Shown: positions 1 to 10,265 of the stretch, in pieces | Position numbering within the stretch: the stretch's first letter is position 1 | Layout of the letters: every line of letters starts with the position of its first letter | Position numbers and translations under genes: made by a program | Assembly: GCA_013127575.1 (NCBI GenBank) | Contig: CP053418.1 | Coordinates: forward strand, 3,472,001 to 3,536,000 | Direction of reading: 5' to 3' | DNA: 64,000 nucleotides | From: Ramlibacter terrae | Lineage (GTDB): Bacteria; Pseudomonadota; Gammaproteobacteria; Burkholderiales; Burkholderiaceae_C | Notes under the pieces: model-generated | What the model saw: the letters and a program-made list of their open reading frames with translations, nothing else | Told to the model about the DNA's origin: nothing | The model's database searches: none

Positions 1-511
1 TGGCCTATGCGCAGCCCAGCTTCCCGCGCGGCCGGCCGCTGCTGGAGGCCGCGCGCGACCTCATGCACCGCATCCACGCGGACTTCGAATACGAGACGAC
101 CGCGACCGACGTCAACACGCCGGCGCTGGAAGCGCTGGAGCTGCGCAAGGGCGTGTGCCGGGACTGGCGCACGTGATGCTCGGCTGCCTGCGCTCGCTGG
201 GCCTGCCGGCGCGCTACGTCAGCGGCTACTTGTTGACGGTGCCGCCGCCCGGGCAGGCGCGCCTGGTCGGCAGCGATGCCTCGCATGCGTGGGTGTCCGT
301 GTACCTGCCCGGCGCGGACGACGCGCCCGGCGTGTGGACCGAGTTCGACCCCACCAACGACCGCGCGCCGGGCGAGGACTACGTGACCGCCCCGGGCCGC
401 GACTTCTCCGACGTCTCGCCGATGCGCGGCGTGATCCACGGCGGCGCCAGCCACCGGCTGCGGGTGGCGGTCACGGTGGCGCCGGCGGAAGCGATGACGA
501 ATGACGAATGA
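1..511 (+). CDS. Transglutaminase-like domain protein (5' end outside window)
   Basis: C-terminal part of a bacterial transglutaminase-like cysteine protease homologue. The frame opens at base 3 (AYAQPSFPRG) and carries the three family signatures: Cys in GVCRD, His in ASHAWV and Asp in FDPTND, the catalytic triad of the fold. The frame breaks near 164, where gactgg would read gacctgg (RDLAHVM) if one C of a CCTGG site were restored. The stop lies inside a palindromic repeat. A second homologue is at 37662-38544. Substrate unknown; family members of this type are often cytoplasmic, near circularly permuted ATP-grasp and alpha-E genes, but that context lies outside the window. Confidence 0.85.
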   Translation, partial: GLCAAQLPARPAAAGGRARPHAPHPRGLRIRDDRDRRQHAGAGSAGAAQGRVPGLAHVMLGCLRSLGLPARYVSGYLLTVPPPGQARLVGSDASHAWVSVYLPGADDAPGVWTEFDPTNDRAPGEDYVTAPGRDFSDVSPMRGVIHGGASHRLRVAVTVAPAEAMTNDE

Positions 512-602
512 CGAATGACCTCGGCTTCGCCTTCGATGACAGAATGACTGCGTCATCGGCGAAGCGTGTCATCGAAGCGCGCAGCGCCAGGTCATTCGTC
601 AT
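508..602. repeat. Palindromic intergenic repeat
   Basis: Two perfect 14-base inverted arms, ATGACGAATGACCT at 508-521 and AGGTCATTCGTCAT at 589-602, enclose a second pair (CTTCGATGACA at 531 and TGTCATCGAAG at 567). The left arm is preceded by tandem copies of ATGACGA. It lies between the transglutaminase stop and the RidA-like start and could fold as a long hairpin; it resembles dispersed REP-like elements. Confidence 0.6.
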
Positions 603-617
603 CGAGAGGAACACGGA

Positions 618-1068
618 ATGAGCGTCTACGACAAGCTGAAGCAACTCAACATCACGCTGCCGCCGGTGGCGACGCCCGCCGCGGCCTACGTGCCGTTCGT
701 GCGCACCGGCAACCTGGTGTTCCTGTCCGGCCACATCGCCAAGCGCGAAGGCAAGACTGGGTCGGCCAGCTCGGCACCAACATGAGCACCGAGGAAGGCA
801 AGGCCGCCGCCCGCGCGATCGCCATCGACCTCATGGGCACGCTGCACGCCGCGGTGGGCGACCTCAACCAGGTCAAGCGCATCGTCAAGCTGCTCGGGCT
901 GGTCAATTCAACGGGCACCTTCACCGAGCACCACCGGTGGTGAACGGCGCCAGCGAGCTGCTGGGCGAGGTGTTCGGCCCCGCCGGCGCGCACGCGCGCA
1001 GTGCCTTCGGCGTGGCGCAGATCCCGACCGGCGCCTGCGTCGAGATCGAGCTGATCGCGGAGGTCTGA
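618..1068 (+). CDS. RidA/YjgF-family protein
   Basis: Member of the RidA (YjgF/YER057c/UK114) family, whose best-known members hydrolyse reactive enamine/imine intermediates made by PLP enzymes. About 150 residues, beginning MSVYDKLKQL. Family features are the hydrophobic core LVFLSGHIA and the C-terminal stretch VNSTGTFTEHH...NGASELLGEVFG. This long form resembles the YjgH-like subgroup. The frame is broken twice: at 757 (actggg for acctggg) and at 935 (caccggtgg for caccaggtgg). Both are CCWGG sites, and restoring one base each gives an uninterrupted protein ending IELIAEV. It converges with the stress-protein gene downstream. Confidence 0.85.
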
Positions 1069-1069
1069 G

Positions 1070-1909
1070 CGCCGCGCGCCGGTCGCCACCGGCAGCACCA
1101 GCACGTCCGCGCGGGCGCCGGCCAGCACGGCGCGTGACGCTCCCGAGGAAGAAGTCCGCCAGCAACCCGCGCCTGCGCTTGCCGATGGCGACCAGCTCCG
1201 CGCGCAGCGCCTGCTCGCGCGACAGCACCAGCCACCCGGGCGGTCCATGACCGATGGCCGGCACGGCGCCCTGCGTGCCGGCGCCGGAGAAGGCGATCAC
1301 TTCCTCCAGCGCCGCGCGCGCCTGCCGCGCCGCGGTCTGGCGCAGGCCGCGCACCACCGTCTCGGGCACGTCGGACGCGCGCATGGTGAGCCCTTCGCGC
1401 GCGCCGAGCGCATGCAGCACTTCCATGCGCGGGCCGCGCGAGAACAGCGCGGCGCCGGCGACCACGTCGCCCGCGGCGGGGCCGAGGTCCACCGCCACGA
1501 GCACGCGCCGGTAGGCCCGCCGGGCGGTGCGCTGGACCACCAGCACCGGCACCCGGCACAAGCGGATCAGCTGTTCGGCCTGCGTGCCCAGCACCCATTC
1601 GCGCAGCGGGTTGCCGCGGCGCGCGCCGATCACCAGCAGCCGCGCCGCGCGGGCCGCGGCCACGGCTTCGCGGAGCGTGCGGCCCTGCGTGACCTGAACG
1701 GCGACGTCGATGCCGATGCGGTCGCGGATCTCGGCGGCCAGGCGGCCCAGCGCCGCGTGCGCGGCGGCCAGGCCGGCGGCGGCGGGCTGCGCGTGCAGCA
1801 GCCGCAGCGGCACGCCGTGGTCGCGCGCCACCAGCGCGGCGCGCCAGGCGGCGTTGGTCCCGGAAGGCGAGAGGTCGCTGAGCGCGAGGACGGGTCGGAT
1901 GGCCTGCAT
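1070..1909 (-). CDS. Universal stress protein, tandem UspA domains
   Basis: About 280 residues with two UspA domains. The first begins MQAIRPVLALSDLS and contains the nucleotide-loop-like LLVIGARRGNP; the second begins RRVLVAVDLGP and ends FFLGSVT...ADVLVLPVATG. The start has an AAAGGAG ribosome site 6 bases upstream. The frame changes near 1131-1138, just before the last beta strand; the fix needs two added bases or one removed and is not at an evident CCWGG site. No stop follows in the restored frame before the RidA-like gene on the other strand, so the exact C-terminus cannot be placed. It lies 20 bases downstream of the Rnk-like gene, probably co-transcribed. Confidence 0.75.
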
Positions 1910-1929
1910 GGTCTGCTCCTTTCGCGTGG

Positions 1930-2343
1930 TCAGGTGGTGTAGTCGCCGCTGGCTTCCGGCTGGAACAGCACCGACACGATGCGCGCCGCGCCGCTGCCGC
2001 CGCCGGGCGTGGTCCAGCGCGCCACCGGCCGGACCGCAGGCCGAGCAGCGCCACGCCGACCGGCGACAGCACGGAGACGAAGCCCCGGGCCGGTTCCGCG
2101 TCGGCCGGGTAGCAGAGGGTCAACTTGTACGGCTCGCCGCCCGCCGGGTCCTCCAGCAGCGCCACGGGTGTACATGGTCACGACGGTGGGCGGCACGTCG
2201 GGCGAGGCAACGAGGTCGCTGCACTCCAGCAGCTGCTGCAGGACTTCGGCACCCGGCAACGGGGCGCCGCGGGTGATGAGCCGGACCAGGCGGACGTGGT
2301 CGATCTGGGTGAGCGTGCGCTCGACGGGGGCGATGACTTCCAT
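1930..2343 (-). CDS. rnk: Nucleoside diphosphate kinase regulator, Rnk/GreA C-terminal-like
   Basis: Small protein related to Rnk and the C-terminal FKBP-like domain of Gre factors, which binds RNA polymerase. Begins MEVIAPVERTLT after an AAGGAG site and contains PPTVVTMYT, VALLEDP, KLTLCYPADA and VSVLSPVGVALLG, the order expected for the Rnk C-terminal domain. Two frame breaks: near 2165, where two bases are missing before VALLEDP, and at 2028 (ggccggtgg for ggccaggtgg, a CCAGG site). The following gene encodes a stress protein, consistent with a stress operon. The exact family member is uncertain, but the domain call is firm. Confidence 0.75.
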   Translation of the reverse strand: MEVIAPVERTLTQIDHVRLVRLITRGAPLPGAEVLQQLLECSDLVASPDVPPTVVTMYTRGAAGGPGGRRAVQVDPLLPGRRGTGPGLRLRAVAGRRGAARPAVRPVARWTTPGGGSGAARIVSVLFQPEASGDYTT

Positions 2344-2776
2344 GGGAACACTCCTTCGCAGGGACGAGTCCACGCCGCCGCGGCCGGGCGGTGGCGTGGA
2401 AGGCGCTGGAGGCGCCCGGCGATTCGGGGTGCGCTAAAGGGGAGGAAGGAGAATCGCCGGGCTCAGGAATGTGCTGCCGGCGTTCGCATGCACGCGCCGG
2501 CCGCGCGCAGGGCGCGGCGCAGGTGGGACGTGGGGCGAAGGAAGCTCATGGGCCGAGTCTAGGACGCATCGGGAGAAAGGCCAAGCCAATGGCCTTGCGG
2601 TCCTTGCCAGATTGGAAATGTTACCGGCGCTCGGACACGTTTGCCGCCGATAGGGCATTTGCGCCGATCCAACCAACAAAGTCACACAAGTTCCGACAAC
2701 CTCCCCGGCGGACTGGCTTTAGCTCAACCATGACTGTATCGTTTGTGACATTAAGTAACGTTCTAGGAATGGATCC
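2344..2776. other. Intergenic region upstream of the porin
   Basis: No convincing gene in these 433 bases. Open frames here have no family features. The last 110 bases (about 2660-2770) are clearly more AT-rich than the surroundings and contain TTGTGACATTAAG, so they probably carry the porin promoter, but I cannot fix a -35/-10 pair. A GTCACA at about 2682 and a TGTGAC at about 2735 form a widely spaced inverted pair of unknown meaning. Confidence 0.4.
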
Positions 2777-4011
2777 ATGAAAAAGGTGATGCGGCCGCTG
2801 ATCGCGGCTCTGATGGGAGCCGGGCTGCTCGCCGGCGCGGCGCACGCCCGGGGCATGCCGGAGGTGAAGTTCAGCGGCTTCGGCACGCTCGGCATCGCCA
2901 CCACCGATGAAGACAACGCCGACTTCTCCAGCACCGTGTTCCAGCCGAACGGCGTGGGCGGCACGCGCCGCTGGTCCTACGGGCCCGACAGCAAGCTCGG
3001 CGGTCAGGTCGACGCCGTCTTCAACGATCGCTGGTCCGCCGTGATCCGGTGGTCGCGCAGCACGGCTACAACAACCACTGGACGCCGCAACTCGAGTGGG
3101 CCAACGTGAAGTTCCGGCCACCCCGGAACTGAGCGTGCGCGTCGGCCGCATCGCGGCGCCGTCCTTCCTGATCTCGGACTCGCGCTTCGTCGGCTACGCG
3201 CAGCCCTGGATCCGCCCGCCGGTGGAGGTGTACGGCGTGCTGCCCATCACCAACAACGACGGCGTCGATGTCTCCGGCGGCGCCAGTTCGGCGCCGCGTC
3301 GAACACCGTGCATGCCTACTACGGCCGCGCCAAGGCGAAGATCGAGTCCGGAACCGCCACGGCCAAGCCCGCCGGGGCATCAACGACACCGTGCAGTTCG
3401 GCGACCTGACGCTGCGCGCCGGCTACACCTACAACGACGTCGACCTCGACCTGCCCAACATCAACAAGCTGCTGGCCGGCATCGCCGCTTTCGGCGCCAT
3501 TCCGGGCCCGGTGGGCGACCAGGCCCGCGCGCTGGCCAACCGCTACGCCACGCGCGGCACGGAAATGTCGGCGGTGTCGCTTGCCGCCAGCTACGACCCC
3601 GGCCGCTGGTTCGCCATGACCGAGGTGGTCTCGCTCCGCGCCGAAGGCATCCTCTCCGACAGCCGCTCCCGGTACGTCACAGGCGGCTACCGCTTCGGCA
3701 CCGTCACGCCCTACGTGACCTATGCCCGCACCCGCGCCACCGTCCCGGTCGAGCCCGGCGTCCCGGTGCCGGCGGCGGCGCCGCTGAACGCGGGCCTGAA
3801 CGCGGCGCTGAACAACCAGTTCAGCGGCACGCAATCGACCGTGACGACCGGCGTCCGCTGGGACTTCATGAAGAACGCGGCGCTGAAGGCGCAGTACGAC
3901 CACATCCGCACCGGCGCCAACTCCGCCGGCCGGCTGACGGACGTGCGGCCCGGCTTCGTGCGCGGCAGCAACGTCAACCTGTTCAGCGTGGCGCTGGACT
4001 TCGTCTTCTGA
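2777..4011 (+). CDS. Outer-membrane beta-barrel porin-like protein
   Basis: About 412 residues. A Sec signal peptide (MKKVMRPLIAALMGAGLLAG...AHA) is followed by alternating beta strands and a C-terminus ending VALDFVF, the terminal aromatic typical of BAM-assembled outer-membrane barrels. The N-terminal strand KFSGFGTLGI and the RVGRIAAPSFLISDSRFVGY segment suit a family of putative Comamonadaceae porins. Four CCWGG-type breaks occur at 3047, 3115, 3275 and 3372. Restoring the lost A or T gives VIQVVAQHGYNNHW, KFQATPELS, VSWRRQFGA and AKPAWGIND in one continuous protein. Followed by a small periplasmic binding protein and a chemoreceptor. Solute specificity unknown. Confidence 0.8.
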
Positions 4012-4021
4012 GGAGGCTGCC

Positions 4022-4418
4022 ATGCTCCAACGCACCCTCCTCGCCGCCCGCGCTCGCGCTCGGCCCGCTGGTGGCCTCGGCCGCGGACTGGTGATCGTCG
4101 GCCACCCGACGGCCGCCGCGATCTCGCGGGACCGGTCGCCGACCTGTTCTGGGCAAGACCCGGGGCCTGACGCCCGTCGACCTGCCCGAAGGCTCGCCGC
4201 TGTACGCCGAGTTCTACCGCAAGGCGACCGGCCGCGACATCGCGCAGGTGAAGGCCACACGGGCCCGCCTCGTGTTCAGCGGCAAGGCGCAGGCGCCGCG
4301 CCAGCTGCCCGACGCCGCCGCCGTGCGCAAGGCCGTGGCCGCCGACCCGAAGGCCGTCGGCTACATCGAGAAGACGGCCGTCGACAGCTCGGTGAAGGTC
4401 CTGCTGTCGCTCGACTAG
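4022..4418 (+). CDS. PstS-like small periplasmic binding protein
   Basis: Short (about 135 residues) secreted relative of phosphate-binding PstS domains. After repair it reads: signal peptide (MLQRTLLAALALALGPLVASA), then IVGHP...ISRDQVADLFLGKTRGLTPVDL and a C-terminal AVGYIEKTAVD. The LFLGK and GYIEK motifs are typical of this small family, often found beside porins and chemoreceptors. Frame breaks at about 4049, 4088, 4133 and 4150 all sit at restored CCTGG or CCAGG sites. The codon before ARLVFSGK is CGG where the family usually has Trp, perhaps another miscalled CCTGG. Ligand not established. Confidence 0.75.
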
Positions 4419-4428
4419 GAGCTGCCCC

Positions 4429-5965
4429 GTGAAGTTCAGGACCCGGATCTGGATGCTGCCGTTCAGCGCGGCGGTCGTGTTCGTGATCGGCGTGGCCGTC
4501 AGCTACGCCGTCGGCGCGCGCACGCTCGAGGCGCTCAACCGCCTGAGCCGCATCGACGGTCCTGCGTTGCAGCAGCTGCGGCTGGCGGAACAGGGCGTCG
4601 AGCAGTTCCGCCTGCTGCTGCAGTCCGCCGCCGTCGAGGGCGACGCGGACCGCCTCAAGGAAGTGCAGGCTTCGGTGGAGCGCACCCGCTCCGTGCTCGG
4701 CGCGCTCGCCGCGATCGAAGGCCAGGCGCCGCTCGCCAACAGCCTGCGCACCGCCGGGACGCCTACCAGTCCGCTGCCCGGGCGCGGCACAGGCGATGCT
4801 GAAGAAGGCCGACGCGGGCGACCTCGTGCAGCGCATGCAGGCGGCGCAGGGAACCCTCGACCGCGAATTGCGGGCCGCCGTCGATGCGGGCGTGGCGCGC
4901 ACCGGCGACCTGCAGGCGCAGGCGGTGCGCGGCGTGGGCGACGCGCTGTGGGTCACGCTGGTGATCGGCATCGTCGTGCTCGTGGTGCTGGGCCTGGCCT
5001 CGCGGCTGGTGATCGCTTCGGTGTGGCGCGACCTCGGCGAGGAGCCGCACACGCTGCACCAGCTCACCCGCCGGATCGCCGACGGCGACCTGCAGGTCGA
5101 AACACGCGCTTCCGGCGATGGCCGCTCCCTGCATGCGGCCATCGGCAGCATGGCGGGCCGGCTGCGCGACACGGTCGGCACCATTCGCGCGGCGAGCGAA
5201 TCCATCGCCACCGCATCGACGGAAATCGCCGCCGGCAACGCCGAACTGAGCGCGCGCACGGAGGCCTCGGCTTCCAACCTGCAGCACACCGCGTCCTCCA
5301 TCGCGCAGCTGACCGTCAGCGTGCGGCAGAGCGCCGAAGTCGCGGGCGAAGCGCGGCGCATCGCCGGCGCCGCCAGCGAAGCCGCCTCGCGCGGCGGCCG
5401 CATCGTGTCGCAGGTGGTGGCCAACATGGACGAGATCAGCCAGGCGTCGCGCCGCATCGCGGACATCATCGGCGTGATCGACGGCATCGCCTTCCAGACC
5501 AACATCCCGGCGCTGAACGCGGCGGTGGAAGCGGCGCGCGCAGGCGAACAGGGCCGCGGCTTCGCCGTGGTCGCCGCCGAGGTGCGCAACCTGGCGCACC
5601 GTTCCGCCACGGCGGCCCGCGAGATCAAGGAGCTGATCGGCACTTCCACCGGCAAGGTCGACGGCGGCTCGAAGCTGGTGCAGGAAGCCGGCCAGGCGAT
5701 GACCGAGATCGTGGCCGGCGTTCAGCGCGTCAACGCGATGATCGGCGAGATCAGCACCGCCGCCAGCGAGCAGTCGGCCAGCATCGGCGAAGTGCACCGC
5801 TCGGCCAACCACCTCGACGAGATGACCCAGCAGAACTCGGCGCTGGTGGAAGAAGCCGGCGCCGCCGCCGCCAGCATGCGGGAGCTGGCGGGGCAGCTGA
5901 TGAACGAGGTCCACGCCTTCCGCGTGGACACCGTCACTCGACCCGCGTTACCGTCAGCGGCCTGA
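4429..5965 (+). CDS. Methyl-accepting chemotaxis protein
   Basis: Transmembrane chemoreceptor of about 513 residues with a GTG start. Order: TM1 (about 8-30), a short four-helix-type periplasmic domain, TM2 (LWVTLVIGIVVLVVLGLA), HAMP and the coiled-coil signalling domain. The CheA/CheW-contacting hairpin is clear (GIAFQTNI..ALNAAVEAARAGEQGRGFAVVA). Two frame breaks at 4754 and 4779, each a lost T of CCTGG, join the N-terminal part to the rest. At 5506-5510 the nearly invariant Leu of the hairpin reads Pro (atcccgg for atcctgg), probably a miscalled base. Signals through CheA/CheY; the ligand is unknown, but the preceding binding protein is a candidate partner. Confidence 0.9.
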
Positions 5966-8262
5966 AGCCCAGGTCCGCCTGCTTGCCCTTGCGGCCGCGG
6001 GCGCCCCGGGCGTTGTTCAGCGAGCGGATCTCCAGCACCTCCTCGCGGTCCTTGTCGCCGCGGCCGAGCCCGGTGATGCGCACCGAGCGGGTGTAGGCGG
6101 CGGCGCCCGCGAGTTCTTCCTTCGGCTCCGAGGTCGATCAGCATCAGGCCGCGGCCGCCGTTGGCCATCGGCTTCAGTTCCTTCATCTCGAAGGTGAGGA
6201 TGCGCTTGCCGGAGGAAGCGCAGCACACGTGCGTGGCGAAGGTGCCGGCGCCCGGAACACCGATGAACGACGGCCGGCACACCGTCTCGCCGGCGCCGAG
6301 CGACACGAACGACTTGCCGCCCTTCTGCCGCGAGACCATGCTTTCGACCGCCGCCACGAAGCCGTAGCCCCCGAGTTGGACAGCAGCAGCCACACGTTGC
6401 CCGCCCCCGCGAAGTAGTGCACCAGCTGCGTCCCCGCCTCCAGTTCGATGAAGGTCGTGAGCGGCTGGCCGTCGCCGCGCGCGCCCGGCAGCAGCGACAC
6501 CGCCACCGAGTAGACGCGCCCGTTGCTGCCGAAAGCCAGCAGCGTGTCGACGGTGCGGCATTCGAAGGTGCCGTACAGCCCGTCGCCCGCCTTGAAGGCG
6601 AAGCTCGACGCGTCGTGGCCGTGGCCCCGGCGCGCGCGCACCCAGCCCTTCTGCGACACGACCACCGTGACCGGCTCGTCGATCACCTTCACTTCGGCCA
6701 CGGCCTTCTTCTCGGCCGGATGAGCGTGCGGCGCGCGTCGCCGAACTGCTTGGTGTCGCCCTCGATCTCCTTGATCATCAGGCGGCGCAGCGCCGCCGGC
6801 GAGCCGAGGATTTCCTCCAGCTTGCCCTGCTCGGAGCGCAGTTCCTTCAGCTCCTGCTCGATCTTGATGGCCTCCAGCCGCGCGAGCTGGCGCAGCCGGA
6901 TCTCGAGGATGTCCTCGGCCTGCCGCTCCGACAGGGTGAAGCGCGCCATCAGCGCCTGCTTCGGCTCCTCGGCCGCGCGGATGATGGCGATCACCTCGTC
7001 GATGTTCAGCAGCACCAGCTGCCGGCCTTCGAGGATGTGGATGCGGTCCATCACCTTGCCCAGGCGATGGCGCGAGCGCCGCTCGATCGTGCGCTGGCGG
7101 AACTCGATCCACTCGGTGAGCATCAGCCGAAGCGACTTCTGCACCGGCTTGCCGTCGAGTCCGACCATGGTCAGGTTGATCGGCGCGGACGTCTCCAGGC
7201 TGGTGTGCGCCAGCAGCGACGTGGTCAGTTCGGCCTGGTCGATGCGGCTCGTCTTGGGCTCGAACACCAGGCGCACCGGCGCGTCCTTGCTCGACTCGTC
7301 GCGCACCGTGTCCAGCACGGCCAGCACGGTCTGCTTCATCTGCACCTGTTCGGCGCTCAGCGCCTTCTTGCCGGCCTTGACCTTCGGGTTGGTCAGCTCC
7401 TCGATCTCTTCCAGCACGCGCTGGGTGCTGACGCCCGGCGGCAGCTCGGTCACCACCAGCTGCCACTGGCCGCGCGCCAGTTCCTCGATCTTCCAGCGCG
7501 CGCGCACCTTGAGCGATCCGCGGCCCGTGCGGTACGCCTCGGCGATGTCGTTCGCGCTGCTGATGATCTGGCCGCCGCCCGGATAGTCGGGGCCGGGCAG
7601 CAGCGCCAACAGGTCTTCGTCGGACAGCTTCGGGTTCTTCACCAGCGCCACGCAGGCCTCGGCCACCTCGCGCAGGTTGTGGCTGGGGATCTCGGTGGCC
7701 AGGCCGACGGCGATGCCGCTGGCGCCGTTGAGCAGCGCGAACGGCAGCCGCGCGGGCAGCACCACCGGCTCCTGCGTGCTGCCGTCGTAGTTGAGGACGA
7801 ACTCCACCGTGCCTTCGTCGATCTCGTCCATCAGCAGGTTGGCGATCTTCGACAGGCGCGCCTCGGTATAGCGCATCGCCGCCGCGCCGTCGCCGTCGCG
7901 GCTGCCGAAGTTGCCCGGCCGTCGATCAGCGGATAGCGCTGCGCGAAGTCCTGCGCCATGCGCACCAGCGCGTCGTACGCGGCCTGGTCGCCGTGCGGAT
8001 GGAAGCGGCCCAGCACGTCGCCGACCACGCGCGCGCTCTTGACGGGCTTGGGGCCGGTGCCGGTGCCGAAGCCCAGGCCCATGCGGTACATCGAATACAG
8101 GATGCGCCGCTGCACCGGCTTCTGGCCGTCGGCCACGTCGGGCAGCGCCCGGCCCTTCACCACGCTCAATGCGTATTCGAGGTAGGCGCGCTGCGCGTAG
8201 GTGGCGAGGTCCAGCCCGGTGTCGTCGCCGCCGTCGGCGAAGGTGATGAGGTCTTGCTCCAT
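5934..8262 (-). CDS. parC: DNA topoisomerase IV subunit A
   Basis: Breakage-reunion subunit of topoisomerase IV, which decatenates replicated chromosomes. About 776 residues, from [12 protein letters not shown] to VTRVE. The GyrA/ParC core is evident: [25 protein letters not shown], and MRYTEARLS with the catalytic Tyr. Breaks at 7918 (CCAGG), 6717 (CCAGG), 6370 (run of G) and 6130 (gacctcggag for gacctggag, one base added) interrupt it. Absence of the long gyrase-type C-terminal domain and the nearby parE favour ParC over GyrA. The last 32 bases overlap the convergent chemoreceptor gene. Confidence 0.93.
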
Positions 8263-8286
8263 GGATTCAGGGAAAGGGAAAGCGGA

Positions 8287-9433
8287 TCAGGTGGGGACGA
8301 GCAGTTCTTCGTTGCTCACGGTGACGATGCGGCGCTCGGAGCCGCCCTTGACTTCCTGGTCGAGGCGGGTCGCCAGCCGGTGCAGCAGCTGCTTGGGCGG
8401 GGTGTCGTCGACCGGGATCGAACACAGGACGATGCGAAAGCGCAGGAATTCCGACTTGACCGAGGGCAGCGGCTCCTTGAGCCCGGCCACGAGAATGCGG
8501 CTGGCGACGCTGGAAGCCGCTTCGCCGGCCGCCACGCCCGGCCAGCCAGCACGCCCATGCGCGTGTGCGTCAGGCGCGCGACCACGTCGCCGTCGCGCAG
8601 CAGCGCTTCGCGCACCCGCGCGGCCGCGGCGAGCACCGCGGACTCGGCCGCCTCCGGACCGAACTCGTGCGCCAGCGACGCCGGGTTCTCGATGTGGACC
8701 AGCATCAGCACGCTGGGGTGGCCGTAGCGGCGCGTGAGGTGGCGCGCCGCCTCGACGCGTTCGCTCAGCACCAGCGGGGTCGCGAGCCCGGTCAGCGGGT
8801 CGATGGTGTTGCGCGCCTTGACGCGGGCGCGGGTCTCGCCCCGGATGCGGCCGCGCCAGCCGGTGGCGAGGTAGACGCAGGCACTCCACGCCGTCAGCAG
8901 GCCGCCGACCAGCAGCGCCATGTCGAGGTCGTCGCTGATACCCGGCACGGCGATGCACGCGCCTGCCGCCAGCAACGCCAGCACGGCCGGGGCCAGCCAC
9001 CAGATCCGGGGCTGGCTCTGGCGCCGCGCGCGCCGGGATGAGGCCGACCACCAGCGCCCGGGCGAGCAGCGCCACGGCCGGGGAACACCGGGTGGAAGGC
9101 GGCGCCGACGGCGAGCACCGGCATCGCGACGGCACTGGTGCCGAGCAGCCAGCGGCGCGCGCGGCGCAGCGCGCCGGCGTGGCTCATGAGGTCGAGCAAC
9201 TGCAGCCCCGCCAGCGCCGGCACCAGCAGGAACACCGCGCCCGGCAGCACCATCGGCTGCCGCCCGATCAACGACTGCACCGTCAGCACCGACAGCAGCG
9301 TGGCCGCCGCATGCAGCAGCAGTGCGCGCTCGCGGTAGGCATTGGCCTTGATGACGCAGAAGAAGACGACCAGCACCTGCGCCCCGACGAAGGCGCCGAG
9401 CCACAGCGCACGGAGATCGATGGACCCGTTCAT
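8287..9433 (-). CDS. Membrane protein with degenerate GGDEF-like domain
   Basis: About 380 residues. The N-terminal half has some six hydrophobic segments (for example LWLGAFVGAQVLVVFF and IWWLAPAVLALLAAG). The C-terminal half starts with NTIDPLTGLATPLVLSERV, the typical entry into a diguanylate-cyclase domain, but the position of the GGDEF signature reads VARLTHTRMGVLA. Catalysis is therefore unlikely, and a sensory or c-di-GMP/GTP-binding role is possible. Frame breaks near 9078, about 9030 and at 8538; the last restores GVLAGLGVAAGEA with a CCTGG. It lies directly upstream of parC on the same strand. Confidence 0.7.
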
Positions 9434-9458
9434 CGGCGGCAGGTTGAAGGTACGCGCG

Positions 9459-10265
9459 TCATTCGGTGGCGGCGACGTCGCTGGACGGCGTGCCGGCCAG
9501 CCCGGGCGGCAGGTTGCCGCGGCCGACGGCGCCGCCGCGCGGCGCGGCGATCTCCATGCGGATGCGGCGCGGCGTGCCGGCCGGCCCATGGCCCATCGAG
9601 GGCGGTTTGAGCATGGTGTACAGCTGCATCACGGTGCGCACGTAGTTCTGCGTTTCGCGGTAGTTGGGCACGCGGTTGCCGGCGCGCTGCACGGCGCCTT
9701 CGCCGGCGTTGTACGCCGCCAGCGCCAGCTCGAGATTGCCCGGGAACATGCGGATCAGGTCGCGCAGGTAGCGCGTGCCGGCGCGGACGTTGGTGCGCGG
9801 GTCGGTCAGCTTCTTCTCCAGCGGCTGTTTCGCGTCGCCGTTGACGCCGTAGCGCTGCGCCGTCGCCGGCATCAGCTGCATCAGGCCGACCGCACCCTTG
9901 GGCGACACCGCCTGCGGATCGAAGCCCGACTCGGTGGCGATCAGCGCCTGCAGCAGTTCGAATTCGACCCCGTGCTCGCTCGATGCTTCGCGCAGGTGGT
10001 GCTTGACCTGCTTGAAGCTGGGCGAGATGTCGAAGAACGCCAGCAGCTTGCCCTGCGCCGTCGGCACGGCCACCGCGCGCGGCGTCTGCACGTCCTGGCG
10101 CGTGTCGAAGCTCTCGCCGCCGCGAAAGAACAGCTGGTAGCGCTCGTCCACCTTGTCGGAGGCGAAGTGCGCCACGCCCTTGTCGTCGACGTAGCCCCAG
10201 ATGTCGGCATGCGCCGCCACCGACGCGAACGCCAGCAGCGCCACCGCAACGAGCCGCCGGATCAT
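9459..10265 (-). CDS. Lytic transglycosylase (SLT domain) with DUF4124 N-terminus
   Basis: Periplasmic murein-degrading enzyme of 268 residues; no frame break. Signal peptide MIRRLVAVALLAFASVAAHA, then a DUF4124-type segment (DIWGYVDDKGVAHFAS), then the SLT goose-lysozyme-like domain with catalytic Glu in ALIATESGFDP and the motifs GLMQLMPATAQRYGV, NVRAGTRYL and ALAAYNAGEGAV. The C-terminal tail is Gly/Pro-rich. Its ATG overlaps the stop of the upstream acetyltransferase (ATGA). A gene of this type between parE and parC is usual in Comamonadaceae. Confidence 0.92.
   Translation of the reverse strand: MIRRLVAVALLAFASVAAHADIWGYVDDKGVAHFASDKVDERYQLFFRGGESFDTRQDVQTPRAVAVPTAQGKLLAFFDISPSFKQVKHHLREASSEHGVEFELLQALIATESGFDPQAVSPKGAVGLMQLMPATAQRYGVNGDAKQPLEKKLTDPRTNVRAGTRYLRDLIRMFPGNLELALAAYNAGEGAVQRAGNRVPNYRETQNYVRTVMQLYTMLKPPSMGHGPAGTPRRIRMEIAAPRGGAVGRGNLPPGLAGTPSSDVAATE

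Noticed and set aside
2434-2685. An 83-codon open frame on the minus strand upstream of the porin.
   Set aside because: No ribosome site, no domain, and composition typical of chance frames in GC-rich DNA.
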